Source: PSRI01 sp041484195 (GTDB lineage Bacteria; Bacteroidota; Bacteroidia; Chitinophagales; Chitinophagaceae). Taken from it: a DNA stretch of 64,000 bases. The notes under the pieces were generated by a model, which worked only from the letters and a program-made list of their open reading frames with translations, did no database searches and was not told where the DNA came from. Each line of letters begins with the position of its first letter. Position 1 is the stretch's first letter. Where the stretch lies: contig JBGPHC010000014.1 of assembly GCA_041484195.1 (NCBI GenBank), positions 1 to 64,000 on the forward strand, written 5' to 3'. The position numbers were made by a program, and so were the translations under genes. Positions 45,916 through 54,849 of this stretch are shown piece after piece.

Positions 45916-46008
45916 ACAGGCTGCTGGTTGGTCAACCGAAAATAGACGGCATAAGTCCAATGAAGTTTAACGGGCGGAAGGAAAAAATATTGAAGGGAGT
46001 GGTAGTCA

Positions 46009-47256
46009 TCAGCTCAATTCCAACACGGTTATTTCGGGTAGGATCCCAACTCTCCCAGGGTAACCGATGAATCCAAATCCCCGGTTCACATACAATTTTT
46101 GTTTTCCCTTTTCATACAATCCCGCCCATTGTTTGTAAACGTACTGCACAGGACTCCATTTGAATCCGGGGAATTCCAGTCCAAATTGCATGCCATGAGT
46201 ATGGCCGCTCAGCGTTAAATCCACATCTCCATATGAAGGCCTCACTTCGGCATCCCAATGACTGGGATCATGACTCATCAAAATTTTGAAGGGATATTGC
46301 TCTGCCCCTGCATAGGCTTCTTTCATCTTGCCATACTTTGAGAAATTCGCCTTGGCACTCCAGTTCTCAATTCCCAGCAGTGCGATCCGATCCTCTCCCC
46401 GCAGTAATGGCAGGTGTTCATTCATGAGCAGCCGCCAGCCCATGGAATGATGTATATCCTTCAGGTTTTGAAGATTCCTTCGTTTTTCTTCTGCGCTTGA
46501 CCATTTCCGGTAGTCACCATAATCATGATTTCCAAGAGTACTGTAAACTCCCATGGGAGCGCTGATACGGCTGAATATTTCCTTATATTCCTTCATTTCA
46601 TCCGCATGATCATTCACCAGATCACCGGTAAAAAGGATGAGGTCGGCCTTTTGTGCCAGGATCATTTCAACACCGTGCTCTACGGCTCTCTTGTCGGTAA
46701 AGCTTCCTGAATGTATGTCTGAAAAATGCAGAATCCTCAACCCCCTGAAGGCTATCGGCAGGTTATCGAATGAAAGTTTTACACGCCTTACCCTGTACCG
46801 GTATTTATTCCCAAACCCATACAGAAGACTCGCCATGATTCCCCCTCCTGCCGCAAGACCAATCCAGCTCAGGAATGCAGACCTGGATATTCCGGAGGAA
46901 GTAAAAGGCTCCTGTTGCAGGAATTGATAATACAATTTGCCTCCTGCCCACTGGATGACTCTTCGTAAATCATCAACCATCAGGAATGTAGCCGTGATCA
47001 TTTTTGAAAGGAAGAGCCCGATTATGCTCGCAAGTAGATAGGTTCTTAACGGTTTTAGCCAATTTTCGAAATTCGAATAGGGAATGATGGAGATAGTTAT
47101 GACTGACAGGGCGCTCAATATCCAAAACACACCGAAAATCATCCATCTTAATTTTTGCGGAGCCGGTTGACTCAGCATCCTGATGGCCTGAAACACATAC
47201 AAATCCAGCAGCAGCATGATTATAATGACGATCCATGAAAGTCCAAGGCGGCCCAT
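46009..47256 (-). CDS. Membrane-anchored metallophosphoesterase (YkuE-like)
   Basis: 415 residues. Five hydrophobic helices span residues 1-150, then a calcineurin-like phosphoesterase domain with the full metal motif set: HFSDIHSG, LFTGDLVNDHADE, TLGNHDYGDYR, LMSHDPSHWD and LSGHTHGMQ. Members act on phospholipid or nucleotide-sugar substrates, for example YkuE-type enzymes or UDP-diacylglucosamine hydrolases. The N-terminal membrane anchor suggests a lipid substrate. It lies between an FMN reductase gene upstream and a barrel protein gene downstream on the same strand. Confidence 0.88.
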   Translation of the reverse strand: MGRLGLSWIVIIIMLLLDLYVFQAIRMLSQPAPQKLRWMIFGVFWILSALSVITISIIPYSNFENWLKPLRTYLLASIIGLFLSKMITATFLMVDDLRRVIQWAGGKLYYQFLQQEPFTSSGISRSAFLSWIGLAAGGGIMASLLYGFGNKYRYRVRRVKLSFDNLPIAFRGLRILHFSDIHSGSFTDKRAVEHGVEMILAQKADLILFTGDLVNDHADEMKEYKEIFSRISAPMGVYSTLGNHDYGDYRKWSSAEEKRRNLQNLKDIHHSMGWRLLMNEHLPLLRGEDRIALLGIENWSAKANFSKYGKMKEAYAGAEQYPFKILMSHDPSHWDAEVRPSYGDVDLTLSGHTHGMQFGLEFPGFKWSPVQYVYKQWAGLYEKGKQKLYVNRGFGFIGYPGRVGILPEITVLELS

Positions 47257-47320
47257 GATTTAAGATTGATGGAATGAGATGAATTTAAATTCCGGATCAC
47301 ACTGATCTCTTATTTCTGTG

Positions 47321-47821
47321 TCAAAATTGGATAAATTCTTCCAACTGCTGATCAATTGCATGGAGCGTGGCTTTGTCCTTAATGAAACCCTCTTCATCCA
47401 ATAATTCATTTACGATGGAAATGGGAAGTTTATTGGGGTGCACTACTACTTTCATGTAGTGCAGCACACCGGTGAGATGTTCCATTCCCCTGAGATTGCC
47501 TGCCCTTCCCGTGGATACACCTACCAACAAAGCCTTCTTGCCCCACCATACATTTTCAATATCATTATTGTCAATCATGGCCTTGAATACGCCCGGGAAA
47601 CTGCCATTGTATTCAGGCGTTACAATAATAAATTTTCGAGCCGGTATCAGGAATTGATTCTCCACTCCGATCAATCCTTCATTCCGGTAATTGATATCAA
47701 TGCCTTCCAGGGATAGAAAATGGGATTCGATTCCTTTTTGTTTCAATAATTCATGATATTGGAATGCTATTTTCAGGGTATTGCTTCCAATCCTGTTAGT
47801 CGCGGAAATTATTGTGTACAT
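47321..47821 (-). CDS. NADPH-dependent FMN reductase family protein
   Basis: 166 residues from the ATG at 47821; the 48 extra residues of the longer frame are not flavodoxin-like. The flavodoxin fold begins YTIISATNRIGSNTLKIA, a phosphate-binding loop, then VTPEYNGSFPGVFKAMIDN (the FMN and substrate loop of the family) and LLVGVSTGRAGNLRGMEHL. It reduces FMN or quinones or azo compounds with NAD(P)H. Its promoter should lie in the 430-base gap shared with divergent parA. Confidence 0.88.
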   Translation of the reverse strand: MYTIISATNRIGSNTLKIAFQYHELLKQKGIESHFLSLEGIDINYRNEGLIGVENQFLIPARKFIIVTPEYNGSFPGVFKAMIDNNDIENVWWGKKALLVGVSTGRAGNLRGMEHLTGVLHYMKVVVHPNKLPISIVNELLDEEGFIKDKATLHAIDQQLEEFIQF

Positions 47822-48250
47822 AGCTGGTGATTGCAATATAACACAAGTGTGAATTAATTGTTCCTGAATATTATACCGAAGCCGTATTTTTGTCAACCTG
47901 TCATAGGCTTTACCTGGATTGAAGCAAAGGCGGATTCTCTGCCGGAGAATTAGAGCTTTTGCCAAACAAAATCGCCGATTATGGCCGGTTTAAAGCAGGC
48001 AGGAATAGATCTTTTTTGATAATATGACAAGAGGCCTTTATTATGGATTTTACTGAACGGGCACTCGAAATTTTTGCCAAAAAAGGGTTCAAACCGAAAC
48101 TTATTAGGATCGGGGACAGGATTAGTGAATGAGGTGGCGCCTCCTATAGTATGAGACCGTTTTACGCGCAATAAAAATCGGGAGAATAAGCAAATAAATA
48201 CAATAAAACCAGGGTCCTTTCGTAAATGGATCAGGACCACCAAATCGGAT
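47822..48250. other. 429-base divergent gap upstream of parA
   Basis: The gap lies between the divergent FMN reductase and parA genes. It contains a short HTH-like relic at 48043-48174 and TATTTTTG near 47888-47895 on the plus strand. I looked for a parS-like palindrome of the TGTTTCACGTGAAACA type here and in the flanking genes and saw none. Confidence 0.45.
48043..48174 (+). pseudogene. Possible TetR-type regulator N-terminal relic
   Basis: A 29-codon frame from the ATG at 48043 reads MDFTERALEIFAKKGFKP and on to IGDRISE, then TGA; after the stop the frame continues GGASYSMRPFYAQ. The start resembles the helix-turn-helix opening of TetR regulators (AlelFaekGf ... IAdriG ... GalY), with the stop where a Trp or other residue might have been. 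It is too short to be firm. Confidence 0.22.
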
Positions 48251-49075
48251 ATGGCAAGAATCATAGGAATAGCGAATCAAAAAGGCGGGGTGGGCAAAAC
48301 CACAACATCCATTAATCTTGCAGCCAGCTTGGCCGTACTGGAAATGAGAACTTTGCTGGTTGATGCAGACCCGCAGGCCAATAGTACCACCGGCGTCGGA
48401 TTTGACCTGCACAATATTCAGCAAAGCCTTTACGATTGTATGGTGAATGATACACCTGCGAAGGACGTGATATTGAAAACCGATATCCCAAATCTGCACG
48501 TGATTCCATCTCATATTGACCTGGTGGGAGCTGAAATTGAAATGATCAATTATCCTAACAGGGAAAATGTGCTAAAACGCATCCTGGAACCAGTGAGAAA
48601 TGACTATGATTTCATAGTCATTGATTGTTCACCTTCCCTGGGCCTGATCACGGTAAATGCCCTTACGGCAGCCGACAGCGTAGTGGTGCCGGTTCAGGCC
48701 GAATTTTTCGCGTTGGAAGGATTGGGCAAATTATTGAATACAATTAAGATCGTTCAAAGCAGGCTCAATCCGAACCTGGTGATAGAAGGCATATTGATGA
48801 CAATGTACGACGGCAGGCTTCGCTTATGCAACCAGGTAGTGAACGAAGTGAGGCGCCATTTCGAAGACATGGTTTTCGATACCATCATCCACCGGAATAC
48901 TAAACTGAGTGAAGCGCCCAGTGTTGGTAAACCGGTCATTTTATACGACGCAGAGAGTAAGGGATCCGTGAATTATCTGAACCTGGCCAAAGAAATCCTG
49001 CAAAGAAATAATATGACCAGGATCAGGCAGGAAGAAAGAATTCTAACTTTAGACGATGAGCAACCCGAACAATAA
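48251..49075 (+). CDS. parA: Chromosome-partitioning ATPase ParA/Soj
   Basis: 274 residues. Deviant Walker A motif NQKGGVGKTTTSINLAASLA (about residues 9-28), switch I in LLVDADPQANSTTGVG, switch II in VIDCSPSLGLITVNAL and the C-terminal VLYDA-like region (GKPVILYDAESKGS). ParA binds DNA nonspecifically and is stimulated by ParB to move origin regions. Its stop overlaps parB by 20 bases. The gene order parA-parB-DUF5683-dapB is a recurrent Bacteroidota housekeeping cluster. Confidence 0.96.
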   Translation: MARIIGIANQKGGVGKTTTSINLAASLAVLEMRTLLVDADPQANSTTGVGFDLHNIQQSLYDCMVNDTPAKDVILKTDIPNLHVIPSHIDLVGAEIEMINYPNRENVLKRILEPVRNDYDFIVIDCSPSLGLITVNALTAADSVVVPVQAEFFALEGLGKLLNTIKIVQSRLNPNLVIEGILMTMYDGRLRLCNQVVNEVRRHFEDMVFDTIIHRNTKLSEAPSVGKPVILYDAESKGSVNYLNLAKEILQRNNMTRIRQEERILTLDDEQPEQ

Positions 49076-49970
49076 AAAGGACGCCCTTGGCAAAGGCATT
49101 CGCTCCCTGCTGCAGAGCATTGACGCGGATCTTAAAACAAATGCCGGCGATCTCAAGACCGAAGTGGTGGAAAAAGCCACCGGCATTATTCGTGTGCCCG
49201 TTGAACATATTGAAGTCAACCCCCGGCAGCCCCGTCATGATTTTGACGAAGCTTCTCTGAAAGAACTGGCTTTTTCCATTAAGATGCACGATATCATTCA
49301 GCCGCTAACCGTAGCTAAGATTGGTGCTTACAAATACCGGATCATCGCCGGCGAAAGAAGGTGGAGGGCGGCTAAGATCGCAGGATTGAAAGATGTTCCT
49401 GTTTATATCCGGCTTGCCAATGACCAGCAATTGTTGGAATTAGCGCTGCTCGAAAATCTGCAAAGAGAAAACCTCAATCCCATAGAAATAGCATTGAGCT
49501 ATAAACGCATGATGGAAGAATTAAGCTACACCCAGGAACAGGTGGCTGAGCGGATGGGGAAAGAGAGAAGCACCGTAACCAATTATATCCGCCTGCTGAA
49601 ACTGCCACCCGACATTCAGGTGGCCGTTAGAAAAGATACACTGAGCATGGGACATGCAAGGGCGCTGATAAATGTGGACACAGTTGATCAGCAATTATAC
49701 ATTTTTAATGAAATAAAGAACAAGGGTCTTTCAGTACGCCAGACCGAGGACCTGGTCAGAAAACTGTATAAGGGACCCGTTGTTAAAAAATCGGTAAAAG
49801 CAGGCCTCCCACCTGCCTTCAGAAAAATAGAGGATAACTTAGCCTCTCATTATGGCACCCGCGTAAAAATGCAACACAATAAGAAAGGACACGGGGCCAT
49901 TACCATTGAGTACTATTCTATCCAGGAGCTCAATGCAATTTTGGAAAAGATGAATGTCCCCGCGAGTTAA
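49056..49970 (+). CDS. parB: ParB/Spo0J family CTPase and partition protein
   Basis: 304 residues. The N-terminus has the ParA-stimulating peptide KDALGKGIRSLL. The ParB/Srx nucleotide domain includes VEHIEVNPRQPRHDFDEASL and the CTP-binding motif IIAGERRWRAAKIAG (about residues 95-110). The HTH domain has SYTQEQVAERMGKERSTVTNYIRLLKLP (in two parts), and a C-terminal dimerisation segment follows. It would load at parS sites as a clamp. It overlaps parA at its 5' end and is followed after four bases by the DUF5683 start. Confidence 0.96.
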   Translation: MSNPNNKKDALGKGIRSLLQSIDADLKTNAGDLKTEVVEKATGIIRVPVEHIEVNPRQPRHDFDEASLKELAFSIKMHDIIQPLTVAKIGAYKYRIIAGERRWRAAKIAGLKDVPVYIRLANDQQLLELALLENLQRENLNPIEIALSYKRMMEELSYTQEQVAERMGKERSTVTNYIRLLKLPPDIQVAVRKDTLSMGHARALINVDTVDQQLYIFNEIKNKGLSVRQTEDLVRKLYKGPVVKKSVKAGLPPAFRKIEDNLASHYGTRVKMQHNKKGHGAITIEYYSIQELNAILEKMNVPAS

Positions 49971-49974
49971 GGCC

Positions 49975-50640
49975 ATGAAAAGTTTCCAACATAATCTTAT
50001 TCTTACGATCATTTGCATAAGCCTTTTAGGCGGATTGCAAATCATGGCACAGGACTCAACGCATCGTATCCCTTCCACTGATTCCATCATTTACAAGAGC
50101 AAGCTTCAGAAAGATACAGTGGTGCCGAAAAAAAACATCGACACCGCCAGGAAAAGAAGTCCTGCCACAAAGGCGGCTATCCGTTCTGCTATCATTCCCG
50201 GTCTGGGTCAGGTATATAATAAAAAATACTGGAAGGTTCCTTTGGTTTACGGGGCTATTGCAATTCCGGTCGTAACATTTACTTATAATCTGAAATGGTA
50301 TAAAAAAACCAAATATGCCTATTCCATAAAGTATTATAATGACTCGGCCAATTTCTCAAACATAGATCCAAAACTGCAACCTCTTTCCGCGGAATCGCTG
50401 AAGACTTACAGGAATGATTTCAGGAAAAACCTGGATTATTCGGTACTGGCATTCCTGGTAATATGGGGCCTACAAGTTGCCGATGCCGCCGTGGATGCGC
50501 ACCTCAAAGACTTCAATATCAGTGATGACCTCAGCCTAAAACTAAAACCCTGGATTCCTGCTTCCTGCAATGCCGCAGGCCTGAGCCTCGTGTTGAATAT
50601 CGGTAAGACTCAACCGAAGACGATTCCCCCACTGAGGTGA
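49975..50640 (+). CDS. DUF5683 membrane-associated protein
   Basis: 221 residues from the ATG at 49975, which directly starts a signal peptide (FQHNLILTIICISLLGGLQI); the ATG at 49954 overlaps parB and adds seven residues. A low-complexity linker leads to AAIRSAIIPGLGQVYNKKYWKVP, then a membrane segment (LVYGAIAIPVVTFTY) and a second helix (VLAFLVIWGLQVADAAVDAHL). The GLGQxYNxxYWKxP motif marks the DUF5683 family, common just after parB in Bacteroidota. The role is unknown, perhaps envelope-linked. Confidence 0.86.
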   Translation: MKSFQHNLILTIICISLLGGLQIMAQDSTHRIPSTDSIIYKSKLQKDTVVPKKNIDTARKRSPATKAAIRSAIIPGLGQVYNKKYWKVPLVYGAIAIPVVTFTYNLKWYKKTKYAYSIKYYNDSANFSNIDPKLQPLSAESLKTYRNDFRKNLDYSVLAFLVIWGLQVADAAVDAHLKDFNISDDLSLKLKPWIPASCNAAGLSLVLNIGKTQPKTIPPLR

Positions 50641-50724
50641 AAAGCAGGAATTATCAATGTCATTTCAGGTTATTAGCACCAGGTTGCCGAAAGCGCTTGC
50701 TGGCCCGAGTTGACAATCTTTCAT

Positions 50725-50732
50725 TAATTTTG
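50725..50732 (+). promoter_or_regulatory. dapB: Candidate -7 box upstream of dapB
   Basis: TAATTTTG fits TAnnTTTG, 115 bases before the dapB ATG, implying a leader of about 110 bases. No matching -33 box seen. Confidence 0.3.
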
Positions 50733-50847
50733 CGCTCCATGCAGCTGCCTGAGGAGTGAATTCTGAAATCCAAATGCCGGCTCTTGGCAATTTGCATAAG
50801 AATATCAGTCACACTCTGGCAGACACACTGGTAAACACTAATTTATT

Positions 50848-51564
50848 ATGAGAATCGCACTAATTGGTTACGGGAAAATGGGACAGGCCATTGAGGAAAT
50901 TGCTTTAAGGAGAAGGCATGAAATCGTTTTGAAGATTTCCATAGACAATACATTTGAAAACACCGTTGAAAACCTTCGTAAAGCAGATGTGGCAATAGAA
51001 TTCACCGGTCCCGAAAGCGCATTTGACAATATCACTAAATGCCAGGAGGCCGGAATTCCGATTGTAAGTGGATCGACCGGCTGGCTCGACAGATACGAAG
51101 AAGCCGTATGGAACTGCAAGCAGAGTGGAGGCGCCTTGCTTTATGCCAGCAATTTCAGCATTGGGGTAAATATCTTTTTTGAGATCAACAAGAGACTAGC
51201 CCAACTCATGGCGCCACAAACGGAATACGATGTTGAGATCGAAGAAATCCATCATACTCAAAAAAAGGATACTCCCAGTGGAACGGCCATTACTCTGGCC
51301 GCGGAAATATTGGAGGTAAATCCTGTCAAGAAAAAATGGGTCAACCGTCCGGCCACTCGCAAAGATGAATTACAGATCATAAGCAGGAGAATTGACCTTG
51401 CTGTGGGAACTCATAGGGTCAGGTACCATTCCGAGCCTGATGAAATAGAGATCACTCATACGGCGCACAACCGAAAAGGATTTGCCCTGGGAGCCGTTCT
51501 GGCTGCGGAATATTTGGCGGGAAGAGTGGGCGTGTACACCATGAAGGATGTATTGGGATTGTAA
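50848..51564 (+). CDS. dapB: 4-hydroxy-tetrahydrodipicolinate reductase
   Basis: 238 residues. It catalyses the NAD(P)H-dependent second step of the diaminopimelate/lysine branch, needed for peptidoglycan. The Rossmann start is MRIALIGYGKMGQAIE, the glycine-rich SGSTGW is the next cofactor contact, and the catalytic His/Lys region is EIEEIHHTQKKDTPSGTA (about 130-147). HRVRYHSEPDEIEITHTAHNR follows in two adjoining stretches. It is shorter than E. coli DapB but typical of the Bacteroidota form. Confidence 0.95.
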   Translation: MRIALIGYGKMGQAIEEIALRRRHEIVLKISIDNTFENTVENLRKADVAIEFTGPESAFDNITKCQEAGIPIVSGSTGWLDRYEEAVWNCKQSGGALLYASNFSIGVNIFFEINKRLAQLMAPQTEYDVEIEEIHHTQKKDTPSGTAITLAAEILEVNPVKKKWVNRPATRKDELQIISRRIDLAVGTHRVRYHSEPDEIEITHTAHNRKGFALGAVLAAEYLAGRVGVYTMKDVLGL

Positions 51565-51731
51565 TTAGTTCCAAGACTCTTGCCTTCTGCTCCAAAAAGC
51601 CCATTCCCTACAAGTTTTGGAGAATAATGTGATCGAATGACTGGCCTTTTTAACGGAACAAAACCGATTTACGCATCTTCTGCATCTAATTCCGAATTAT
51701 CCTAAATTGCCCTTTGATTAAATGCAGGAAT

Positions 51732-52136
51732 ATGCTTTCCAAGAAGACGCAATATGCATTCAAAGCCCTTATGTACATGGCTCAGCATGAGCCTGATGGC
51801 CCCGTTTTGATTGCCGAAATATCCAGGAAGAAAAAAATACCCTTGAAATTTCTGGAAAATATTCTTCTCGAACTCAAGCGCGAGGGGATCCTGGACAGCA
51901 AGAAAGGAAAAGGAGGCGGATATTTTTTTAGGGAACAACCCAACAAAATAATCTTGGCCAGGATCATGCGGGTACTGGACGGCCCAATTGCCCTGCTTCC
52001 CTGCGTGAGTCTGAATTTCTATGAACGTTGCAAGAATTGCGATGAAAAGAATTGCGGCCTCAGGGAAACCATGATCACAGTAAGGGATGCCACATTGAAA
52101 ATACTCGAAAAGAGAACGGTGGAAGACCTTATATGA
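51732..52136 (+). CDS. Rrf2 family transcriptional regulator
   Basis: 134 residues from the ATG at 51732 (MLSKKTQYAFKALMYMAQH); the TTG at 51714 is an unlikely start. The winged helix carries ISRKKKIPLKFLENILLELKREGIL and GKGGGYFF, the standard Rrf2 wing. Cysteines in LPCVSLNFYERCKNCDEKNC (about 95-115) resemble the IscR/NsrR Fe-S loop, so it may sense iron-sulfur status, redox or NO. No isc/suf or nitrosative genes are adjacent. Confidence 0.9.
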   Translation: MLSKKTQYAFKALMYMAQHEPDGPVLIAEISRKKKIPLKFLENILLELKREGILDSKKGKGGGYFFREQPNKIILARIMRVLDGPIALLPCVSLNFYERCKNCDEKNCGLRETMITVRDATLKILEKRTVEDLI

Positions 52137-52357
52137 TCAATGCACAATTACAATCTATAGAAGTCCCGGAGCAATCCCCGAATCCTGTGATATTCTTTTG
52201 CAGGATAAAAAAAAACAGGGAACCAGGTTCAAATCTTCGCCAATACCCACGATCATAATTTCCTATTTCAAAGAACTTTGAGATGCATCCTACTAAATTG
52301 AGTAATGCTAACAACAGCATGAGGTGACCATGCGTTTTCTGTATAATCCATACTACT

Positions 52358-52972
52358 ATGAAAAGGCCAACAGTTCTTTTTGTCGCCTGCCTATTGTGCC
52401 TCCTGCGCGTGCAAGGTCAGGATCAGTTTATGCGTGATGCCGCAGAAAATTCCCATGGTTCCGGCTCCCGGCAATTCAGGCTGGGATATGGCTCTCAAAC
52501 CTGGCAAGCCTTTCAGGAAAGCCACGCAAAGGGCATCGGCAGGGCTCCCGGAAGCACTCCTCTTCCCGGATCAATTAGCATGAAATCCCCCGGTGCTCTC
52601 AGTTTCACCTATCTCAATGATGGTATATATAAATTTGCCTGTGGCATTGAGTTCCTCTATCAGCCAGTGGAAACCCAATATATTTATGGTGATCATTCTA
52701 CTATTTCCTACCACAGCCAATATTTCATGGTGATGCCGGGATTTGAATACCGCTACATTAATCATGAGCAGTTTCAAATATATTCAGGAATTAGTGCCGG
52801 CTTATCCTATGGTATTTCCCACAGCGCGGAAGCCGGCAATAGTTCCAAAGCCGGATTCGCTTTCCAGGGGACTGCCCTGGGATTGAGATGCGGCAATTAT
52901 TTTGCAGTCTTCGGCGAATTGGGATATGGATACAGTGGCATCATTCATGCCGGGCTGAGCTGCCGCTTCTGA
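52358..52972 (+). CDS. Hypothetical secreted barrel-like protein
   Basis: 204 residues with a signal peptide (KRPTVLFVACLLCLLRVQG). Glycine- and aromatic-rich strands follow (ALSFTYLNDGIYKFACGIEF, QYFMVMPGFEYRYIN, FQIYSGISAGLSYGIS), ending GIIHAGLSCRF with a C-terminal Phe. This suggests a small outer-membrane beta-barrel. I do not recognise a characterised family. Confidence 0.6.
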   Translation: MKRPTVLFVACLLCLLRVQGQDQFMRDAAENSHGSGSRQFRLGYGSQTWQAFQESHAKGIGRAPGSTPLPGSISMKSPGALSFTYLNDGIYKFACGIEFLYQPVETQYIYGDHSTISYHSQYFMVMPGFEYRYINHEQFQIYSGISAGLSYGISHSAEAGNSSKAGFAFQGTALGLRCGNYFAVFGELGYGYSGIIHAGLSCRF

Positions 52973-53013
52973 TGCAATTCAAATGATTGACCCAGGGAAC
53001 CTGCACAATATTT

Positions 53014-54663
53014 TCATTTCATCAATTCTTCGATCACAGTGCCCACGCAGCCGCTTGGCATTTGAATTTTTAACATGGCTGCAATGGTGGCGGCTATATC
53101 TGTCATGTACACCTGCCTGTTAGTCTTCCCGCTTTTTACATTCCAGCCATACCAAAGCAGGGGTATATGGGCGTCGTAGGGATTCCAGGATCCGTGTGTA
53201 GTGCCGGTGTATGAACCGTCGATCCATTGGGGGTCAAATATGAGTTGAATATCTCCGCTCCTCCGGGGAAAATATCCATTGGCTACCATGTCTTCCTGCA
53301 CCTTGTTCAATGGCTCCTTTGACAGGTCATGCAAATCTATCACACGCGAAATCCCTTCTTTGGTTTCCAGGAAATTGATAATAGTCTTCCTGATAGAGGC
53401 TTCGTCAAGTTTCAGGGAATCTATGATCAGGTGATTCAGGTACACCTGGTAATTCTTAGACGTGGCTACCACTTTATCTGTACCGAATTTATTCTTCATC
53501 AGCAATGTAAGTTCCCGGTTCAATCTTTCTTCGTCAATGGCGCCCGCTGGGATCTTGTGCTCCTTTAGAAAGGCAGGAACATGTGCCACTCCATGGTCGG
53601 CCGATAAGAAAAGCAGGTACTGGCCCTTGCCTACCTTTGAATCCAGAAAATTGAGGAAATCTCCAAGATCCTTATCCAGCCTCAGGTAGGTATCGGCAGC
53701 CTCTATGGAATTAGGACCGAAAGAATGTCCCACATAGTCGGTTGATGAAAGGCTTATGGCAAGGAAATCCGTTGTTTCGTCCATACCCAATTGTTCGTTG
53801 ATGAGTGCTGACTTCGCCATTTCAAGCGTGAAGGTGTTGCCAAAGGGGGTCACGGCGATGGTCCCGAAATTCTTGTCAATGAATTTTTTCAGGTCGTATG
53901 GAAAACCTTTTGCGTCGGCGCCAAATACTTTGATCTCGTAGTCTTTCTGGTCTTCTGTACTCTGCAGGTAAGCATTCAGGGGATAGAGGGTATTCCATCC
54001 CTGCTGATAATATTGATTGGTCAATTTCCTGCCATTAAAATCTTTTACCCACTGCGGCAGGTCATTCATATAATAAGTGGAACTGATCCAATTCCCCGAC
54101 TTTCCATCGTACCAATAAGCAGCATTAGCGGAATGCCCGGCAGCCAGGATTGCTCCCCTGTCTTTTATGGCGATGCCAATTACTTTGCTATTGAAATTGG
54201 TGCCCAGGCGTAACTCATCACAAATTGTAGTTGTGAGCATATTTCGGGGACTCATCTCTCCTGCCGTGCCATCTGCGCCCACTGTCTTGACCTCCCTATC
54301 TTCAGAACAATAAACACTTCTCATGAGATTATTATCCCACCAGCTATTACCGGTGATACCGTGGATTGCGGGTACGCTTCCCGTATAGATGCAGGTATGG
54401 CCACAGGCCGTGACAGTAGGAATATATGGAATAAATGTATTCTCACAGGAAAAACCCTGCGCCAGCATTCTCTTGAAGCCTCCCGTAGATTGGTAGCGGC
54501 CCGTATAGCGATACAGGTAGTCCCAGCGCATCTGATCAACTACAATCCCAACTACAAGTTTAGGGCGATATATAGTAGCCTTATTATCATTCGGTTTTTG
54601 ATCCTGGGCGCCTACATTGAGAGAAAACAGGGAGAACAAAATAAAAGTCAGAATTGTCCGCAT
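53014..54663 (-). CDS. pafA: PafA-type alkaline phosphatase
   Basis: 549 residues from the ATG at 54663, which begins a signal peptide (RTILTFILFSLFSLNVGAQ). It is a periplasmic phosphate-monoester hydrolase of the alkaline phosphatase superfamily. The first metal-site region is VVGIVVDQMRWDYL. The nucleophile Thr is in IPTVTACGHT (about 85), the Asn clamp is in GNSWWD (about 106), and the Lys/Arg pair is in IAIKDRGA (about 167 and 169), the pattern described for PafA of Flavobacteriia. Metal ligands include LFLSADHGVAHVP and TGTTHGSWNPYDAHIP. It would supply phosphate from many esters and is likely induced independently of classical Pho control. Confidence 0.92.
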   Translation of the reverse strand: MRTILTFILFSLFSLNVGAQDQKPNDNKATIYRPKLVVGIVVDQMRWDYLYRYTGRYQSTGGFKRMLAQGFSCENTFIPYIPTVTACGHTCIYTGSVPAIHGITGNSWWDNNLMRSVYCSEDREVKTVGADGTAGEMSPRNMLTTTICDELRLGTNFNSKVIGIAIKDRGAILAAGHSANAAYWYDGKSGNWISSTYYMNDLPQWVKDFNGRKLTNQYYQQGWNTLYPLNAYLQSTEDQKDYEIKVFGADAKGFPYDLKKFIDKNFGTIAVTPFGNTFTLEMAKSALINEQLGMDETTDFLAISLSSTDYVGHSFGPNSIEAADTYLRLDKDLGDFLNFLDSKVGKGQYLLFLSADHGVAHVPAFLKEHKIPAGAIDEERLNRELTLLMKNKFGTDKVVATSKNYQVYLNHLIIDSLKLDEASIRKTIINFLETKEGISRVIDLHDLSKEPLNKVQEDMVANGYFPRRSGDIQLIFDPQWIDGSYTGTTHGSWNPYDAHIPLLWYGWNVKSGKTNRQVYMTDIAATIAAMLKIQMPSGCVGTVIEELMK

Positions 54664-54807
54664 TTGTAAGATTTTGTATGATATATTTTTGAAAATAATT
54701 TTTAGTAAGTCACTGGAAAAGCGCCCATAATTTGAATAAAAAGCGTTCAATCCTAATGGTACTAGTGAGTTACGACCCGTATCAGAAATTCGAAAGGTCA
54801 AATTTAT

Positions 54808-54815
54808 TACCTTTG
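54808..54815 (+). promoter_or_regulatory. Candidate -7 box for the serine-palmitoyltransferase-like gene
   Basis: TACCTTTG fits TAnnTTTG, 34 bases before the ATG at 54850 in the divergent gap with pafA. Confidence 0.42.
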
Positions 54816-54849
54816 CGCCAGTTTTTCAATTTCTTAACACTAAAATGAT

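Noticed and set aside
47822..49970. A parS site near parAB
   Set aside because: No TGTTTCACGTGAAACA-like palindrome was seen in the gap or the genes; the site is probably elsewhere.
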